A DNA stretch of 64,000 bases from Chryseobacterium angstadtii (GTDB taxonomy: Bacteria > Bacteroidota > Bacteroidia > Flavobacteriales > Weeksellaceae), in the NCBI RefSeq assembly GCF_001045465.1, contig NZ_LFND01000001.1, forward strand, positions 868,001-932,000. The letters are read 5' to 3'. The translations under genes and the position numbers were made by a program. A model generated the notes under the pieces. It worked only from the letters and a program-made list of their open reading frames with translations. It did no database searches and was not told the origin of the DNA. Positions 50,316 through 59,769 of the stretch are shown one piece after another. Position 1 is the first letter of the stretch. Every line of letters starts with the position of its first letter.

Positions 50316-50981
50316 TTAAATAATTCCGAGATCTTTGCAGAAAGCCACCAACTGTTCGTTGCTGGATACTTCCAGGTCTTCTTTCAGGCTGCTCAGCTTC
50401 TTTTCTACACTGCTCAGGCTATAAGGTTTAATATCTTTTTCCTGAAGGTGTAAAGGAATGTTTTTTTGTAAAATGCCTTTGGAAAGCAAAGAGACCAAGA
50501 CAATGTCATAGTTAGAAAATTCATAACTATTCAGTCTTTTAACATCCTTTTTCAAATCAAGAGATAAATAATTTTCATTGATGAAAACAGAAGCAATTGA
50601 TTTCTTTAATTCTTTGGAGTCGTTTCTTGCTTTACGCACATAACCGTTGATTTTTAACTTATTAAACAGAGAATCAATAATTCCTGATTTATGTTCTGCA
50701 GAAAAGACAATTACTTTTAAGGAAGGCTGTAGCTCCTTCACCTGCTGTATTAAATCTCTGCCGTCTTTAAGCTTTTGCTGTCGATGATCTTCTTCATAGT
50801 AAAGGTCTGTGATCAGCAGGTCATAAGGAGCTTCCTCCCGGATGGCTTTTTGAATCTTGGCTAATGCATCATCACAATAATATACGTAATCAACATTGGG
50901 AATGTTGAGCTCTTCTAATGTCTTCTGGATAGAGATGCTGACGCTTTCGTGGTCTTCGGCTATTAAAATTTTTTTGAACAT
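50316..50981 (-). CDS. Response regulator with degenerate LuxR-like output
   Basis: The 221-aa protein has a receiver domain (1-125): acidic E9-D10 and phosphoacceptor D59 in LLITDLYY. The C-terminal region (about 150-221: FSNYDIVLVSLLSKGILQKNIPLHL, SLSSVEKKLSSLKEDL) is placed like a NarL/LuxR helix-turn-helix but with an atypical recognition helix. It lies 13 bp after the TPR histidine kinase and is its partner. Confidence 0.88.
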   Translation of the reverse strand: MFKKILIAEDHESVSISIQKTLEELNIPNVDYVYYCDDALAKIQKAIREEAPYDLLITDLYYEEDHRQQKLKDGRDLIQQVKELQPSLKVIVFSAEHKSGIIDSLFNKLKINGYVRKARNDSKELKKSIASVFINENYLSLDLKKDVKRLNSYEFSNYDIVLVSLLSKGILQKNIPLHLQEKDIKPYSLSSVEKKLSSLKEDLEVSSNEQLVAFCKDLGII

Positions 50982-50994
50982 TCTTTTGGGGCTT

Positions 50995-52629
50995 TTAAGA
51001 AATAGGAAAAGAAATATAAATTTTCAGTCCCGTTTCAGATTTATTGTCAAAAGTAATTTCTCCATGGATAGCTGCAATACGGGTTCCCGTATTTGTAAGT
51101 CCGTTCTTATAGATCATATCTCCGGGAATACCTATTCCGTTGTCGGTGTATTGGATTTTAACAAGATGATCAGTTCGTTCAAATTTTAAAATAACCCGGG
51201 ATGCCTGGCTGTGCTTTTTCATATTCACCATCAGCTCCCTAACGATATGATGTACTTCATCGAAAACAAACGGAGAAATACCACTCCAAATTTCTGCTTC
51301 GTTTCCTACAGTATAGGTTTCTGTACCTTCGTGCTTAAAAGAAGCAATTAGACCAGATATTTTGTCTTTGTACTCTTTTTTATCATTTCCGGACTCCGGT
51401 TTTTCATAGGAAATATCTCTGGATTTTTCATAGACGAATTCCAGTTCATCAAGTGCTGTTTCCTTATCAAAATCTTCCTGATTTTCTATTTTGGTCATTA
51501 CCTGGTAAATACCGTTGGCTACAACATCATGAACTCTTTTGGAAAGTCTTAGCTGATCATTTTTGATCTTTATTTCGTTTTCCTGTTTCAATGTTGTTTG
51601 TCTTTTTCGATACCAAATAATAACCATGAAAGCCAAAATTAAAGCGACCAAAAGAATTAAAATATTAATTCCTTTCTGTGAATTATCTGCTTTTAATTTC
51701 TGATTGTCAGCATTTTTTTTCTCTACATCGTATCTAATAGCAGCGAATTGATTTTTTGCTTTAGTTCGGGAGACCTGTACACTGTCGTTAAGAGCCTGAA
51801 ACTTTTCAAAATATTGTAAATAGTGTCCCGGATTAAGATTTATTATTTTTTGCAGTGCCTGTAACTGATCTTCGATGCTATTGTTTTTTTCTGCAGTGTT
51901 CAGCATTTTATTGGCAAAGAACAGTGCTTTCTTTTTATCAGAATAGAAAAAATAATTAGCTAAAGCGGAATAGCTGGAATTCTCGTCTCTCCCATTTCTT
52001 TCCCGTATTTCCAAAGCTTTGTAAAATTCAGGAAGAGGATTGTAATTCTGATTATCATAATGTTTTGCCCGGGCCATGTTATTGATGAACATAGCATAAT
52101 TTAAACTGTCTTTGGTTTGTAGCGCAAGATTAATATTTTTTTGAGCTTCCTTATATTTTTTTAATGTTATCAATGCCGAACCCAGATTGTTGTAATACAT
52201 ATATCTGTTTTCTTCGTTATTAGAGTATTGAAGAGCTTTTTTGTAGTAATTAATAGATGCCTCAAAACTATAGAGATAAGACGAACAGATTGCCATATTG
52301 TTGAAATTGGAAGCAAGGATCAGTCTGCTTATACTGTCTGATTTTTTTTCCAGACAGCGATTGGCTTCCAGAGAAGTTTCTATACTCCCATAATAATCCC
52401 CTTTACTCTCCTGAATAATTGCCATATTAACTAATGACCTGGCAGCTTCTATAGAATCATTACCTTCGAAATAGGCATTTTTGGCTAGATTAAAATAATA
52501 GAATGAAGAGCCGGTGGTATCTACCTTTGCTTTGTCAAAATACGCTTTTGCAACGGCTATTTTTTCTGCCTTTTTATCATTACACGAAAAAAGTAGAACA
52601 GATAAAATGATGAAAAAAAATTTTTTCAT
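50995..52629 (-). CDS. Lipoprotein TPR sensor histidine kinase (HisKA_3 type)
   Basis: The 544-aa kinase starts with a lipoprotein signal (lipobox LFSC, cysteine 16). TPR repeats fill the periplasmic half (about 40-280), followed by a coiled coil, one membrane helix (about 322-340) and the kinase. The phosphoacceptor is H367 in RLSKRVHDVVANG, with HATPase motifs ELMVNMKKHSQAS, TDNGIGIP and GTRIAAIHGEITF. This layout is common in Bacteroidota. The carboxy kinase contacts the regulator downstream. The signal is unknown. Confidence 0.92.
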   Translation of the reverse strand: MKKFFFIILSVLLFSCNDKKAEKIAVAKAYFDKAKVDTTGSSFYYFNLAKNAYFEGNDSIEAARSLVNMAIIQESKGDYYGSIETSLEANRCLEKKSDSISRLILASNFNNMAICSSYLYSFEASINYYKKALQYSNNEENRYMYYNNLGSALITLKKYKEAQKNINLALQTKDSLNYAMFINNMARAKHYDNQNYNPLPEFYKALEIRERNGRDENSSYSALANYFFYSDKKKALFFANKMLNTAEKNNSIEDQLQALQKIINLNPGHYLQYFEKFQALNDSVQVSRTKAKNQFAAIRYDVEKKNADNQKLKADNSQKGINILILLVALILAFMVIIWYRKRQTTLKQENEIKIKNDQLRLSKRVHDVVANGIYQVMTKIENQEDFDKETALDELEFVYEKSRDISYEKPESGNDKKEYKDKISGLIASFKHEGTETYTVGNEAEIWSGISPFVFDEVHHIVRELMVNMKKHSQASRVILKFERTDHLVKIQYTDNGIGIPGDMIYKNGLTNTGTRIAAIHGEITFDNKSETGLKIYISFPIS

Positions 52630-52708
52630 GGAGATTGGTTTTTTTCATACAAAATAAAAAAAAAGAACAGATTATACAATCTGCCCTTTTTAAAATTAAT
52701 AATTCCGA

Positions 52709-52909
52709 TTATGGTTGAGGAGAAGGAGGTGTTTGGCCGGTATTTCCTCCGGTATTTCCTCCGTTTCCATGTCCGTTCCCATTTCCACCCCCGTCTTCCA
52801 GATTGGTCTGTTGAACGATTGTCTGAGGTTGAGGGTTATTATCTGTTGTCGTGTTTGCATTGTTATTTGAAAATGCTAATCCCAGTAGCATCAATATTAA
52901 TTCTAACAT
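52709..52909 (-). CDS. Small glycine/asparagine-rich protein
   Basis: The 66-aa frame begins with a short hydrophobic helix (MLELILMLLGLAF) followed by a low-complexity tail rich in N, T, Q and G (GGNGNGHGNGGNTGGNTG), ending PPSPQP. It may be a small membrane-anchored peptide. Low complexity and the lack of homologues I recognise keep confidence modest. It lies upstream of the histidine kinase, 79 bp away, in the same direction. Confidence 0.5.
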   Translation of the reverse strand: MLELILMLLGLAFSNNNANTTTDNNPQPQTIVQQTNLEDGGGNGNGHGNGGNTGGNTGQTPPSPQP

Positions 52910-53026
52910 TGGTTTAAAAATTTAAAAAATTGGCACTGGTGTTCTTCCCTGCGAAACAGATCGCAAGCAGTGTACACGGATAAAAATTTCGAAGCGCTTC
53001 TTAAATTTTTGGGAAGTAAACCTTCA

Positions 53027-53076
53027 AAAACGGAGAAGAAACATCTGCTTCCCAACCCGGAGTTTTCCTCCGTTTT
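53027..53076. terminator. Hairpin in the 52910-53292 spacer
   Basis: AAAACGGAG (53027-53035) and CTCCGTTTT (53068-53076) pair over 9 bp. A smaller palindrome, GAAGCGCTTC (52991-53000), lies to its left inside AAAATTT/AAATTTT. No coding frame of note is present. Confidence 0.45.
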
Positions 53077-53187
53077 ATCAGGTGATTTTTGAAATCAGTT
53101 TTGTATTTTTGTTTTTGTAATGTTTTGTTTATCACTGATTTCTGAAGCAAAGGTGCGACAGATGTTGACGCATGTGTTAGACAAAGC

Positions 53188-53216
53188 ATGGACACCGATG
53201 GACAGAAAAATGGACA
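53188..53216 (+). promoter_or_regulatory. Triple ATGGACA direct repeats upstream of the gene at 53293
   Basis: ATGGACA starts at 53188, 53198 and 53210, spacings of 10 and 12 bp, about one helical turn. It lies about 80 bp before the ATG, a position suited to an activator or repressor of the downstream gene. Confidence 0.4.
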
Positions 53217-53292
53217 GGAATTCCATTGCGGAAACCCGTAATGCGACATAGTCGAAAATCACCTATTTTGTAATTGCCGTTAAAAACTAACT

Positions 53293-54147
53293 ATGTCCAA
53301 GAAAAAATTATTAATTCAGGAGGTGTTTGAAAAAGGTAAACGTGAGTCTGGAAAGGAAACGAAAAGTGCTGTAGCCGTTTATTTATGGTCTTATTTTGAT
53401 GACCATTTTTCACCGAGTATTTCAGATAAAACATTTATCCGATATCACGATGCATTTATTCGTGACGATAGAGAAATCAATATAGACAGTGATACACTCA
53501 ATAAAATGAGCCAATATCTGGGTTATAAAGATTTTCCGGACTTTTCCGGAACCTTTATTAAGAAGGATGAAGCGACTGACAAAACAACCGTTAAAATAAG
53601 TGTAGATAGGGATGAGGAAACGCTAAGTGAAAAGCTCTCTAATATTATCATCAATATTACCAACGAGCAGCACTTTAAAATGCCCGATTTTCTAAAACAA
53701 AATGGATTGGGAATTATGGAAATAGCTTTCCTTGCATGTCTTGTCACCGGAAATGTTGTTTTCTCTAATAATAAGAAAGTAGCTGATGGATTTTCTTCTC
53801 CATTAGGCTTTGTCTCCAATATGGAATCGGGTGCGGACAAAAAATATATGTATTGGAATGGGGAAAGGTATATTGCTACAGACAGCAGCTTCATAAGACC
53901 AGGGCTTGAAATAAAGGCAATGAATGTACATCAATGGCGAAACTTCAGAAAGGTGATGAGAAAGGACACCCTTACGGATGTAAATGCCCTTGGAAGAACC
54001 TGGTATTCGAAATATAATAATGAGGTGGAGTTTTTTACAGATGACGGTACAGACCCGGATAACGGAAGAGAATTGAGGAAATCCACTTCGCTTATTATCT
54101 ACAAGTACGCTGGCAAACAGAAAGATTCAATAGGTGCTGAGGAATAA
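53293..54147 (+). CDS. Hypothetical protein with one membrane helix
   Basis: I do not recognise this 284-aa protein. The N-terminal 75 residues (KESGKETKSAVAVYLWSYFDDHFSPSISDKTFIRYHDAF) look like a small helical, possibly DNA-binding domain. A lysine/glutamate region and one membrane helix follow (about 140-160, LGIMEIAFLACLVTGNVVFS). A periplasmic part (about 165-284) contains MYWNGERYIATDSSFIRPG. The layout resembles membrane-bound regulators of one-component type. Convergent with msrA across a shared terminator. Confidence 0.72.
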   Translation: MSKKKLLIQEVFEKGKRESGKETKSAVAVYLWSYFDDHFSPSISDKTFIRYHDAFIRDDREINIDSDTLNKMSQYLGYKDFPDFSGTFIKKDEATDKTTVKISVDRDEETLSEKLSNIIINITNEQHFKMPDFLKQNGLGIMEIAFLACLVTGNVVFSNNKKVADGFSSPLGFVSNMESGADKKYMYWNGERYIATDSSFIRPGLEIKAMNVHQWRNFRKVMRKDTLTDVNALGRTWYSKYNNEVEFFTDDGTDPDNGRELRKSTSLIIYKYAGKQKDSIGAEE

Positions 54148-54159
54148 TTTTGCACAAAA

Positions 54160-54190
54160 AAAAGCGAACATCTAACAGACATTCGCTTTT
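54160..54190. terminator. Bidirectional terminator
   Basis: AAAAGCGAA (54160-54168) and TTCGCTTTT (54182-54190) pair, with A and T runs on the outer sides, between the convergent genes at 53293 and msrA. Confidence 0.82.
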
Positions 54191-54193
54191 ATT

Positions 54194-54748
54194 CTATGCT
54201 TCATTCAGCATGCCGAGCTCTCCAAAATATTTTTTAAACTTCTGAATCTTCGGGCCTACTACGGCGCTGCAGTAGGGCTGTGTAGGGTTTTCATTATAGT
54301 AACCCTGGTGATATTGTTCAGCGGGCCAGAATTTCTCAAGTTGTGTGATTTCGGTTACGTATTTTCCGGGCCATTTTCCTGATGCTTCAGATTTTTTAAG
54401 AGCTTCTTCAGCATTATGCTTTTCTGCTTCGTCTTTGTAATAAATTACGGAGCGGTATTGGGTGCCGATATCATTGCCTTGTCTGTTCAGCTGGGTTGGG
54501 TCGTGAAGGAAGAAAAAAACGTCCATCAGCTGTTCATAAGAGATGATGGACGGATCAAACGTGATCTGCACCACTTCGGCATGTCCGGTTTCTCCGGTAC
54601 ATACTTCCTGATAAGTAGGATTATCTTTATGACCACCGGAATATCCTGATATGGCGGAATGTACTCCTTTAAGCATATTGAAACAGCTCTCCACACACCA
54701 GAAGCATCCGCCTCCGAAAGTGATCTGCTCTAAATTATTATTATCCAT
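54194..54748 (-). CDS. msrA: Peptide-methionine (S)-S-oxide reductase MsrA
   Basis: The 184-aa protein has the active-site GGGCFWCVE with C15, GYSGG, EVVQITFDPSIISYEQL, and QYRSVIYY. C-terminal PYCSAVV carries a possible resolving cysteine. It repairs methionine sulfoxide in proteins in the cytoplasm. A single gene with its own terminator. Confidence 0.97.
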   Translation of the reverse strand: MDNNNLEQITFGGGCFWCVESCFNMLKGVHSAISGYSGGHKDNPTYQEVCTGETGHAEVVQITFDPSIISYEQLMDVFFFLHDPTQLNRQGNDIGTQYRSVIYYKDEAEKHNAEEALKKSEASGKWPGKYVTEITQLEKFWPAEQYHQGYYNENPTQPYCSAVVGPKIQKFKKYFGELGMLNEA

Positions 54749-54923
54749 TGTTTTTTGATTATTGTATTAGCGGCTTTTACGGTTCAATAATGATATAAAA
54801 TCAGTAAAAAGCCAGTCAAAAGTATGAAAAACTTTTTCATTTCGGGTTAGAAATCCTATGATTTAAAACAGAATTGATATGCTGTTTTTCTGATTGTTGA
54901 GAAATATTATAGTCTGATTTAAC

Positions 54924-55027
54924 CACAGATTTTCACAGATGATTACGTTAATGAGAAAGTTATTATAAAGAGGACATAAACATAATGCTGGAAAGAGGTA
55001 ATGCGCAAACATCTGTGAAAATCTGTG
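54924..55027. repeat. 18-bp perfect inverted repeat (CACAGATTTT type)
   Basis: CACAGATTTTCACAGATG (54924-54941) and CATCTGTGAAAATCTGTG (55010-55027) are exact reverse complements around 68 nt, with CCAC/GTGG extension nearby. The text resembles repeated extragenic elements of flavobacteria. The rest of the 54749-55335 spacer holds CGCCTTTGCG-type fragments (about 55186-55200) and no gene. Confidence 0.6.
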
Positions 55028-55286
55028 TCATCCGTGGTAATATAAAATCATATAAACAGGATAAATGTAAAAGTGCATGGCAACCAAATGCTTCTGGCTA
55101 ATTAAACAGCATAAAATAAGCATCATCCAATTTTATCGAAGATAAAATCCTAGCGCCTTAAAAAAATTCGAATCATAAAAAAACTAACGCCTTTGCGATA
55201 AACAAAAAGATATTAAAACTTTTCTACAATATAAATTTTAACATCAAAGAGAAACCAATCCACACCTACAACCCGGTTCAAACAAA

Positions 55287-55308
55287 AAAGCACCCCAAAG
55301 GATGCTTT
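55287..55308 (-). terminator. Terminator of the ROK kinase gene
   Basis: AAAGCACC and GGATGCTTT pair around CCAAA. On the minus strand the stem is followed by TTTTG, just after the stop at 55336. Confidence 0.75.
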
Positions 55309-55335
55309 ATTTATATTTTAAAAAGAATTTTTCAG

Positions 55336-56304
55336 TTATTTCTCCCAAACTAAGGCGCTTGCTCCAAGAATAGCAGCATCAGCTTCGTCCAGTTCACTGA
55401 AAACCAGTTTTACTTTATTTCTAAAGATAGGAAGAAGATTTCTTTCCATATGTAGCTTTGCAGGCTTCAATATAAAGTCTCCCGCCTTGATAACGCCTCC
55501 AAATAAAAGAATGGCTTCAGGGGAGGAAAACATTACAAAATTGGCCAAAGCTTCACCCAGTTTCTGTCCGGTATATCTGAATACCTCGATAGCAATTGGA
55601 TCTTCTTTCAACGCACATTCGTGTACCGTTTTTGAGTTGATGGCTTCTTCCGGATATTGATTAAGCATAGATTCAGGAAACTCGGCTCTCATTTTTTTGG
55701 CGGTAATGGCAATTCCTGTAGCAGAAGCATAAGCCTCAAGACTTCCTTCAGATCCTGTACTCCAGTGTTTTCTTCCGCCCGGTTTTACAATGGTGTGTCC
55801 CAGTTCTCCAGCGAATCCGTCATGCCCGTAAATGAGGCTTCCGTTAGAAATAATTCCGCTGCCTACGCCTGTTCCCAAAGTGATCATGATGAAATCTTTC
55901 ATCCCTCTTGCTGCTCCGAAAAGCATTTCTCCAAGAGCTGCTGCATTGGCATCATTGGTAATGGTACACGGCAGGTTGAATTTAGCCTTCATCAAATCGC
56001 TGAAAGGGACTAATCCCTTCCATGGAAGATTGGGAGCCTGCTCTATAGTTCCTTTATAATAGTTGGCATTAGGGGCACCTACACCGATTCCGTCAAAGTT
56101 CTGTTCCGTCCCGTGTCTGTCGATCAGGGGTTTTAGCTTCTCGTATAGGGCATCGATAAAGTCTTCCACTCTTTCGTACTCATCTGTTCTGAGGCTCCCT
56201 TTTTCCAGAACTTCACCGCGGTGGTTTACTACTCCGAACTTGGTATTCGTTCCGCCGATATCAATTCCGAGAGCAACTTGTTTTGATAAATCTATTAATG
56301 ACAT
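55336..56304 (-). CDS. ROK-family sugar kinase (glucokinase-like) without zinc cysteines
   Basis: The 322-aa kinase has the ROK ATP motif LGIDIGGTNTKFGVV, the catalytic aspartate in TNDANAAALGE, LGTGVGSGII and the ROK region AGELGHTIVKPGG. The zinc site normally written CxCGxxGCLE reads WSTGSEGSLE: all three cysteines are replaced. It probably phosphorylates glucose or an amino sugar in the cytoplasm; specificity is not certain. A single gene with terminator behind it. Confidence 0.92.
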   Translation of the reverse strand: MSLIDLSKQVALGIDIGGTNTKFGVVNHRGEVLEKGSLRTDEYERVEDFIDALYEKLKPLIDRHGTEQNFDGIGVGAPNANYYKGTIEQAPNLPWKGLVPFSDLMKAKFNLPCTITNDANAAALGEMLFGAARGMKDFIMITLGTGVGSGIISNGSLIYGHDGFAGELGHTIVKPGGRKHWSTGSEGSLEAYASATGIAITAKKMRAEFPESMLNQYPEEAINSKTVHECALKEDPIAIEVFRYTGQKLGEALANFVMFSSPEAILLFGGVIKAGDFILKPAKLHMERNLLPIFRNKVKLVFSELDEADAAILGASALVWEK

Positions 56305-56388
56305 TTCTATTTATAAATTCTAAAGGGTTAAAATTATAAAAAAGATTGTATTAATAGATTATTAACAAAACTTTTATTTAAAAAACTT

Positions 56389-57600
56389 TTAAGCTGTTTT
56401 TGCGGGTTTCTTTTTTCTTCTTCCCCACCAGATCATGAATCCTGTTACAGGAAGTGATGCACAGATGAGACTGACTATAAAAGCAATGATTTTTGTAGGA
56501 AGTCCTAAAATGGCTCCCACGTGGATATCATAATTGGCATTCACGGCTTTTTCACCAAAGTTCTTGTCCTTAGGATCATGCGTATGAAGAAGCTCCCCGG
56601 AATTCTCGTCAAAGATCAGGCTGCTGCTTTTGTGGTAAGAATAGGAAAGGTGTTTTACATACACTTCAAAATTCGGGTGCTCATGATCATCCATATGCTC
56701 ATGGCCAAGATCGATGGCGAATCCGAATGCGTCTGGGTATTTTTGAATCACTGTATTAATGACTTTGTCAAGCGTTCCTTCTGTTCTCAGTTCTATCGGA
56801 GCTTTTGTTTTGATATGGGAAAAATCCGGATATTTTGTTTCCCCACCGGAAAATATCACATAGATCATGGCCTGCACCACAAAGTAAGCATAAAATAAAC
56901 CTGTGATCGTAAAAACCAAAGCAAAGATGGATGCATAGAAGCCCAGCACGTTGTGCAGGTCATAATTTTTTCTTTTCCAGCTTTTTACATTTTTCCACTT
57001 GAAAGAGAAACGCTGTTTTCTTGCCGCCTTGTTTTTAGGCCACCATAGCACAATTCCGGTAATGAGCATGATCAGGAAAATAATAACCGGTATTCCTACA
57101 ACATAAGGACCCCAGTCCTGCTTCAACAGGAAGCTCCAGTGAATCATTTTTACGATGTTGAAAAAACCGTTCTTTTCATCATAAACCCTTAGAACCTTTC
57201 CTGTGTAAGGATTTACATAGGCCGCTTTATAAACCGGAAGCTCTTCAAAGTAATTCCAGGCTTTCGTATTGTGTTCATACCAGTAAAATACGTACGATCT
57301 CTTTTTATCAATCGGAACGTTTACCCAATGAACCGGATATTTTTCTTTTACCTGCTCCACAACAGTTTTTTCCATCAGCCGGATAGGAAGAACTTTTTTC
57401 TGTTCTATATTCTGCTCATTGTGAAAGATCACATCTTTTCGGGTAAGATTTTCTATTTCGTCCTTAAAAACATAGAGTGCTCCCGTAATGGAAATGATAA
57501 AGATCAATGACCCAATCCCCAGACCAAACCACAGGTGCAGCTTGGCAGACCATTTTTTGAAGAAGCCCGGTTTGTTTTTATGATGATGTTTTTTCTTCAT
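56389..57600 (-). CDS. PepSY-domain membrane protein, copy 1
   Basis: The 403-aa protein starts with a histidine/lysine stretch (MKKKHHHKNK). Four membrane segments (about 20-45, 170-195, 220-245, 375-398) and PepSY regions are present: the LHLWFGLGIGSLIFIISITGALYVFKDE segment, MIHWSFLLKQDWGPYVVG, RKNYDLHNVLGFYASIFALVFTITGL and ANYDIHVGAILGLP. Conserved histidines suit haem. These proteins are thought to reduce ferric siderophores at the inner membrane. It lies 51 bp behind the TonB receptor at 57652. Copy 2 is at 59769. Confidence 0.92.
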   Translation of the reverse strand: MKKKHHHKNKPGFFKKWSAKLHLWFGLGIGSLIFIISITGALYVFKDEIENLTRKDVIFHNEQNIEQKKVLPIRLMEKTVVEQVKEKYPVHWVNVPIDKKRSYVFYWYEHNTKAWNYFEELPVYKAAYVNPYTGKVLRVYDEKNGFFNIVKMIHWSFLLKQDWGPYVVGIPVIIFLIMLITGIVLWWPKNKAARKQRFSFKWKNVKSWKRKNYDLHNVLGFYASIFALVFTITGLFYAYFVVQAMIYVIFSGGETKYPDFSHIKTKAPIELRTEGTLDKVINTVIQKYPDAFGFAIDLGHEHMDDHEHPNFEVYVKHLSYSYHKSSSLIFDENSGELLHTHDPKDKNFGEKAVNANYDIHVGAILGLPTKIIAFIVSLICASLPVTGFMIWWGRRKKKPAKTA

Positions 57601-57619
57601 ATCTCAGTTCAAAGTACCG

Positions 57620-57627
57620 CAAAGATA
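57620..57627 (-). promoter_or_regulatory. -7 element before PepSY copy 1
   Basis: The minus strand reads TATCTTTG (57627-57620), matching TAnnTTTG, about 20 bp before the ATG at 57600. It lies in the 51-bp gap after the receptor gene and may give a separate transcript. Confidence 0.4.
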
Positions 57628-57651
57628 GGATTTACTTTTTATTTAGTTTAA

Positions 57652-59769
57652 TTAAAATTTATATTCAAGCATCAGGGTTCCTCTTGCTCCTAATGAATTG
57701 ACGAATTCACTGTCTCGCGCAGACCACCATGCAATAGCCGGCTGGTACATTTTGTTGAATACATTCTCAACTCCTAATGATACTCTCCAGTTTTTATTGA
57801 CTTCGTAGCTTGATTTGAAATTAAAAACAGTGTATTCAGGGACGTAACCTTCTCCGTATACAAACATTCCTGTTTTTACATTGGGCTGGAATCTGTCCTG
57901 CTGGAAGGCATGCAGCATATCAAGACCGATAGATAACGTAGGAATCGGTTTAAACTGAACATAGGCCAGCACTTTAGGTGCAGAAATTCTGCTGTTGTTG
58001 ATTTTTGCTGAATAATCTCCGTCATCTTTTAGAGAAGTAATGCCTTCCATCCAGCTGTAGCTTCCTCCGAAATTAACCCATTTTGCAGGAGTAATATGCA
58101 GGAATCCTTCAACTCCGTAAACAATTTCCGGTGATCTTTGTATGGTTAATGCTCTGTCCGGGCTCTGTACAAAAGAAGCACCGAGTTTTGAGGTACTTAC
58201 ATAAGAAGTGATCTCATAATTCACCCATTTGGAAATCTGTCCTGTTGCTCCGAATTCATAGTTGTTGACAATGATGGGTTTTGTTTCAAGATTCTGGATG
58301 GTTCCCTGCGTTGAGGTTCTCAGGATTCTTCCCAGCTCGTTGATAGAGTAGGACTGGGAAAAGCTACCGAACAGATTGATGAAAGGTTCAATATTATAAC
58401 GCAGTCCTAAATTGGCTACTAATGCATTGTATTTTAGCTCTCCTCCGGTAACGAAAATACTGGTAGTAAACGTTCCGTCGCTTTTAATAGATGAAAGGGT
58501 ATTGAAATCTCCGACTTTTACCTTCATGTTTTCATATCGAAGCCCTCCTTTGATCGTTAATTTTTTTAATAAATCAATTTTTACCAATAGGAAAGGCGCC
58601 AGGTTGGTCATATTCATATCGGGAGTCCAGTAACGGCCGTCTTCCAGTTTCTGAACGGTCTGGTCGTTCAGAATATCCATTCCGTACATCACTTCGGCCT
58701 GTGAATTTTGAGCATTCCAAAGCTTAGTATCAAAGTTGATTCTGGCACCATATTTTTTGGAAATCACATTAGACTGTCCTCCTCCGTAGAAAGTATCGCT
58801 GTAACCGTATACCGTTTTGAAATCCTGCATATAAGCATTGAAATTCAACGAAGTGGTTCCCCAGAAAAGGTTCTGGTTGTCATAGTTGATTCTGATATTG
58901 TGATTTTTCGGAGTTCCCTGAGGCGTTGTTTCAAGGTTTTTTCCCACTCCTTCTCCGATGGTAGGTTTTATGCCGTATTTTCCTGTTTTTAGTCCTAAGC
59001 TGAGGTCAGATCTGGATGAGTATCCGATGTAAGAAGCTTCAATTCTTTGATCTTTGTCAATGGTGTAGCCTACTTTTAGCATTCCGTTGTAATTGTCCAT
59101 TTTTGCGGTGCTGTAAGTAGGGGTAAGGCTTACTCCGTCTGCATCTTTTATGTAGCCTGTTCTTTCGTAAGCAAGGGAGAAAACATAATCAAATCTGTTG
59201 ATTTTTCCGGATAGAAGCTGGCTGGCTCTTACCCCCAGAGTTCCGCCATACGGCTGTCCTGTAAAGCCCACCTGAGAAATCCCGGAAATCTTTTTATCTG
59301 ATTTGTTTGTTCTGGTAATATAATTGATAATTCCTCCATCAGCTCCGTTTCCGTAGATGGAAGATGCTCCTTTGATGACTTCAATTCTTTCAATAACGGA
59401 TGGATCAATACTTCTGATATCTCTTGCTCCGTTTCTTAGCGGGGTAGACTGTGGAATTCCGTCAATTAAGACAAGAACCTGTCTTCCTCTTAACGTTTGC
59501 CCCGAATTGGAAGTTTGTCCTGTATTGGTTCCTAAACTGGGAACGGTATACTGAAGAATACTGGTGATATCGGAATTCACAGTCAGCTGAGACTGGATCT
59601 GCTTCTCTGCAACAACAGTTATTGAGCTTGGTATTTCTTTGATGCTTTCTTTTTTTCTGGAAGCAGTCATCACTACTTCATCCACATTATTGGTTTGGAT
59701 GCTGTCTTTAACCTGTGCAAAAACGGCTGCCGATCCCAGGCATGCTGCTGATATAAGAGCTTTTTTCAT
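57652..59769 (-). CDS. TonB-dependent siderophore-type receptor, copy 1
   Basis: The 705-aa protein starts at ATG 59769 with signal peptide MKKALISAACLGSAAVFAQ; the longer frame from 59808 lies inside the PepSY gene. The plug (about 25-150, VDEVVMTASRKKESIKEIPSSITVV, GRQVLVLIDGIPQ, VIKGASSIYGNGADGGIINY) and the 22-strand barrel ending in LEYKF are complete. The stop of the PepSY gene overlaps its ATG (TAATG), so it is translationally coupled. It should import ferric siderophore or haem; ligand unknown. Confidence 0.93.
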   Translation of the reverse strand: MKKALISAACLGSAAVFAQVKDSIQTNNVDEVVMTASRKKESIKEIPSSITVVAEKQIQSQLTVNSDITSILQYTVPSLGTNTGQTSNSGQTLRGRQVLVLIDGIPQSTPLRNGARDIRSIDPSVIERIEVIKGASSIYGNGADGGIINYITRTNKSDKKISGISQVGFTGQPYGGTLGVRASQLLSGKINRFDYVFSLAYERTGYIKDADGVSLTPTYSTAKMDNYNGMLKVGYTIDKDQRIEASYIGYSSRSDLSLGLKTGKYGIKPTIGEGVGKNLETTPQGTPKNHNIRINYDNQNLFWGTTSLNFNAYMQDFKTVYGYSDTFYGGGQSNVISKKYGARINFDTKLWNAQNSQAEVMYGMDILNDQTVQKLEDGRYWTPDMNMTNLAPFLLVKIDLLKKLTIKGGLRYENMKVKVGDFNTLSSIKSDGTFTTSIFVTGGELKYNALVANLGLRYNIEPFINLFGSFSQSYSINELGRILRTSTQGTIQNLETKPIIVNNYEFGATGQISKWVNYEITSYVSTSKLGASFVQSPDRALTIQRSPEIVYGVEGFLHITPAKWVNFGGSYSWMEGITSLKDDGDYSAKINNSRISAPKVLAYVQFKPIPTLSIGLDMLHAFQQDRFQPNVKTGMFVYGEGYVPEYTVFNFKSSYEVNKNWRVSLGVENVFNKMYQPAIAWWSARDSEFVNSLGARGTLMLEYKF

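Noticed and set aside
54924..55027. Insertion sequence ends
   Set aside because: The inverted repeat encloses only 68 nt with no transposase; an extragenic repeat hairpin explains it.
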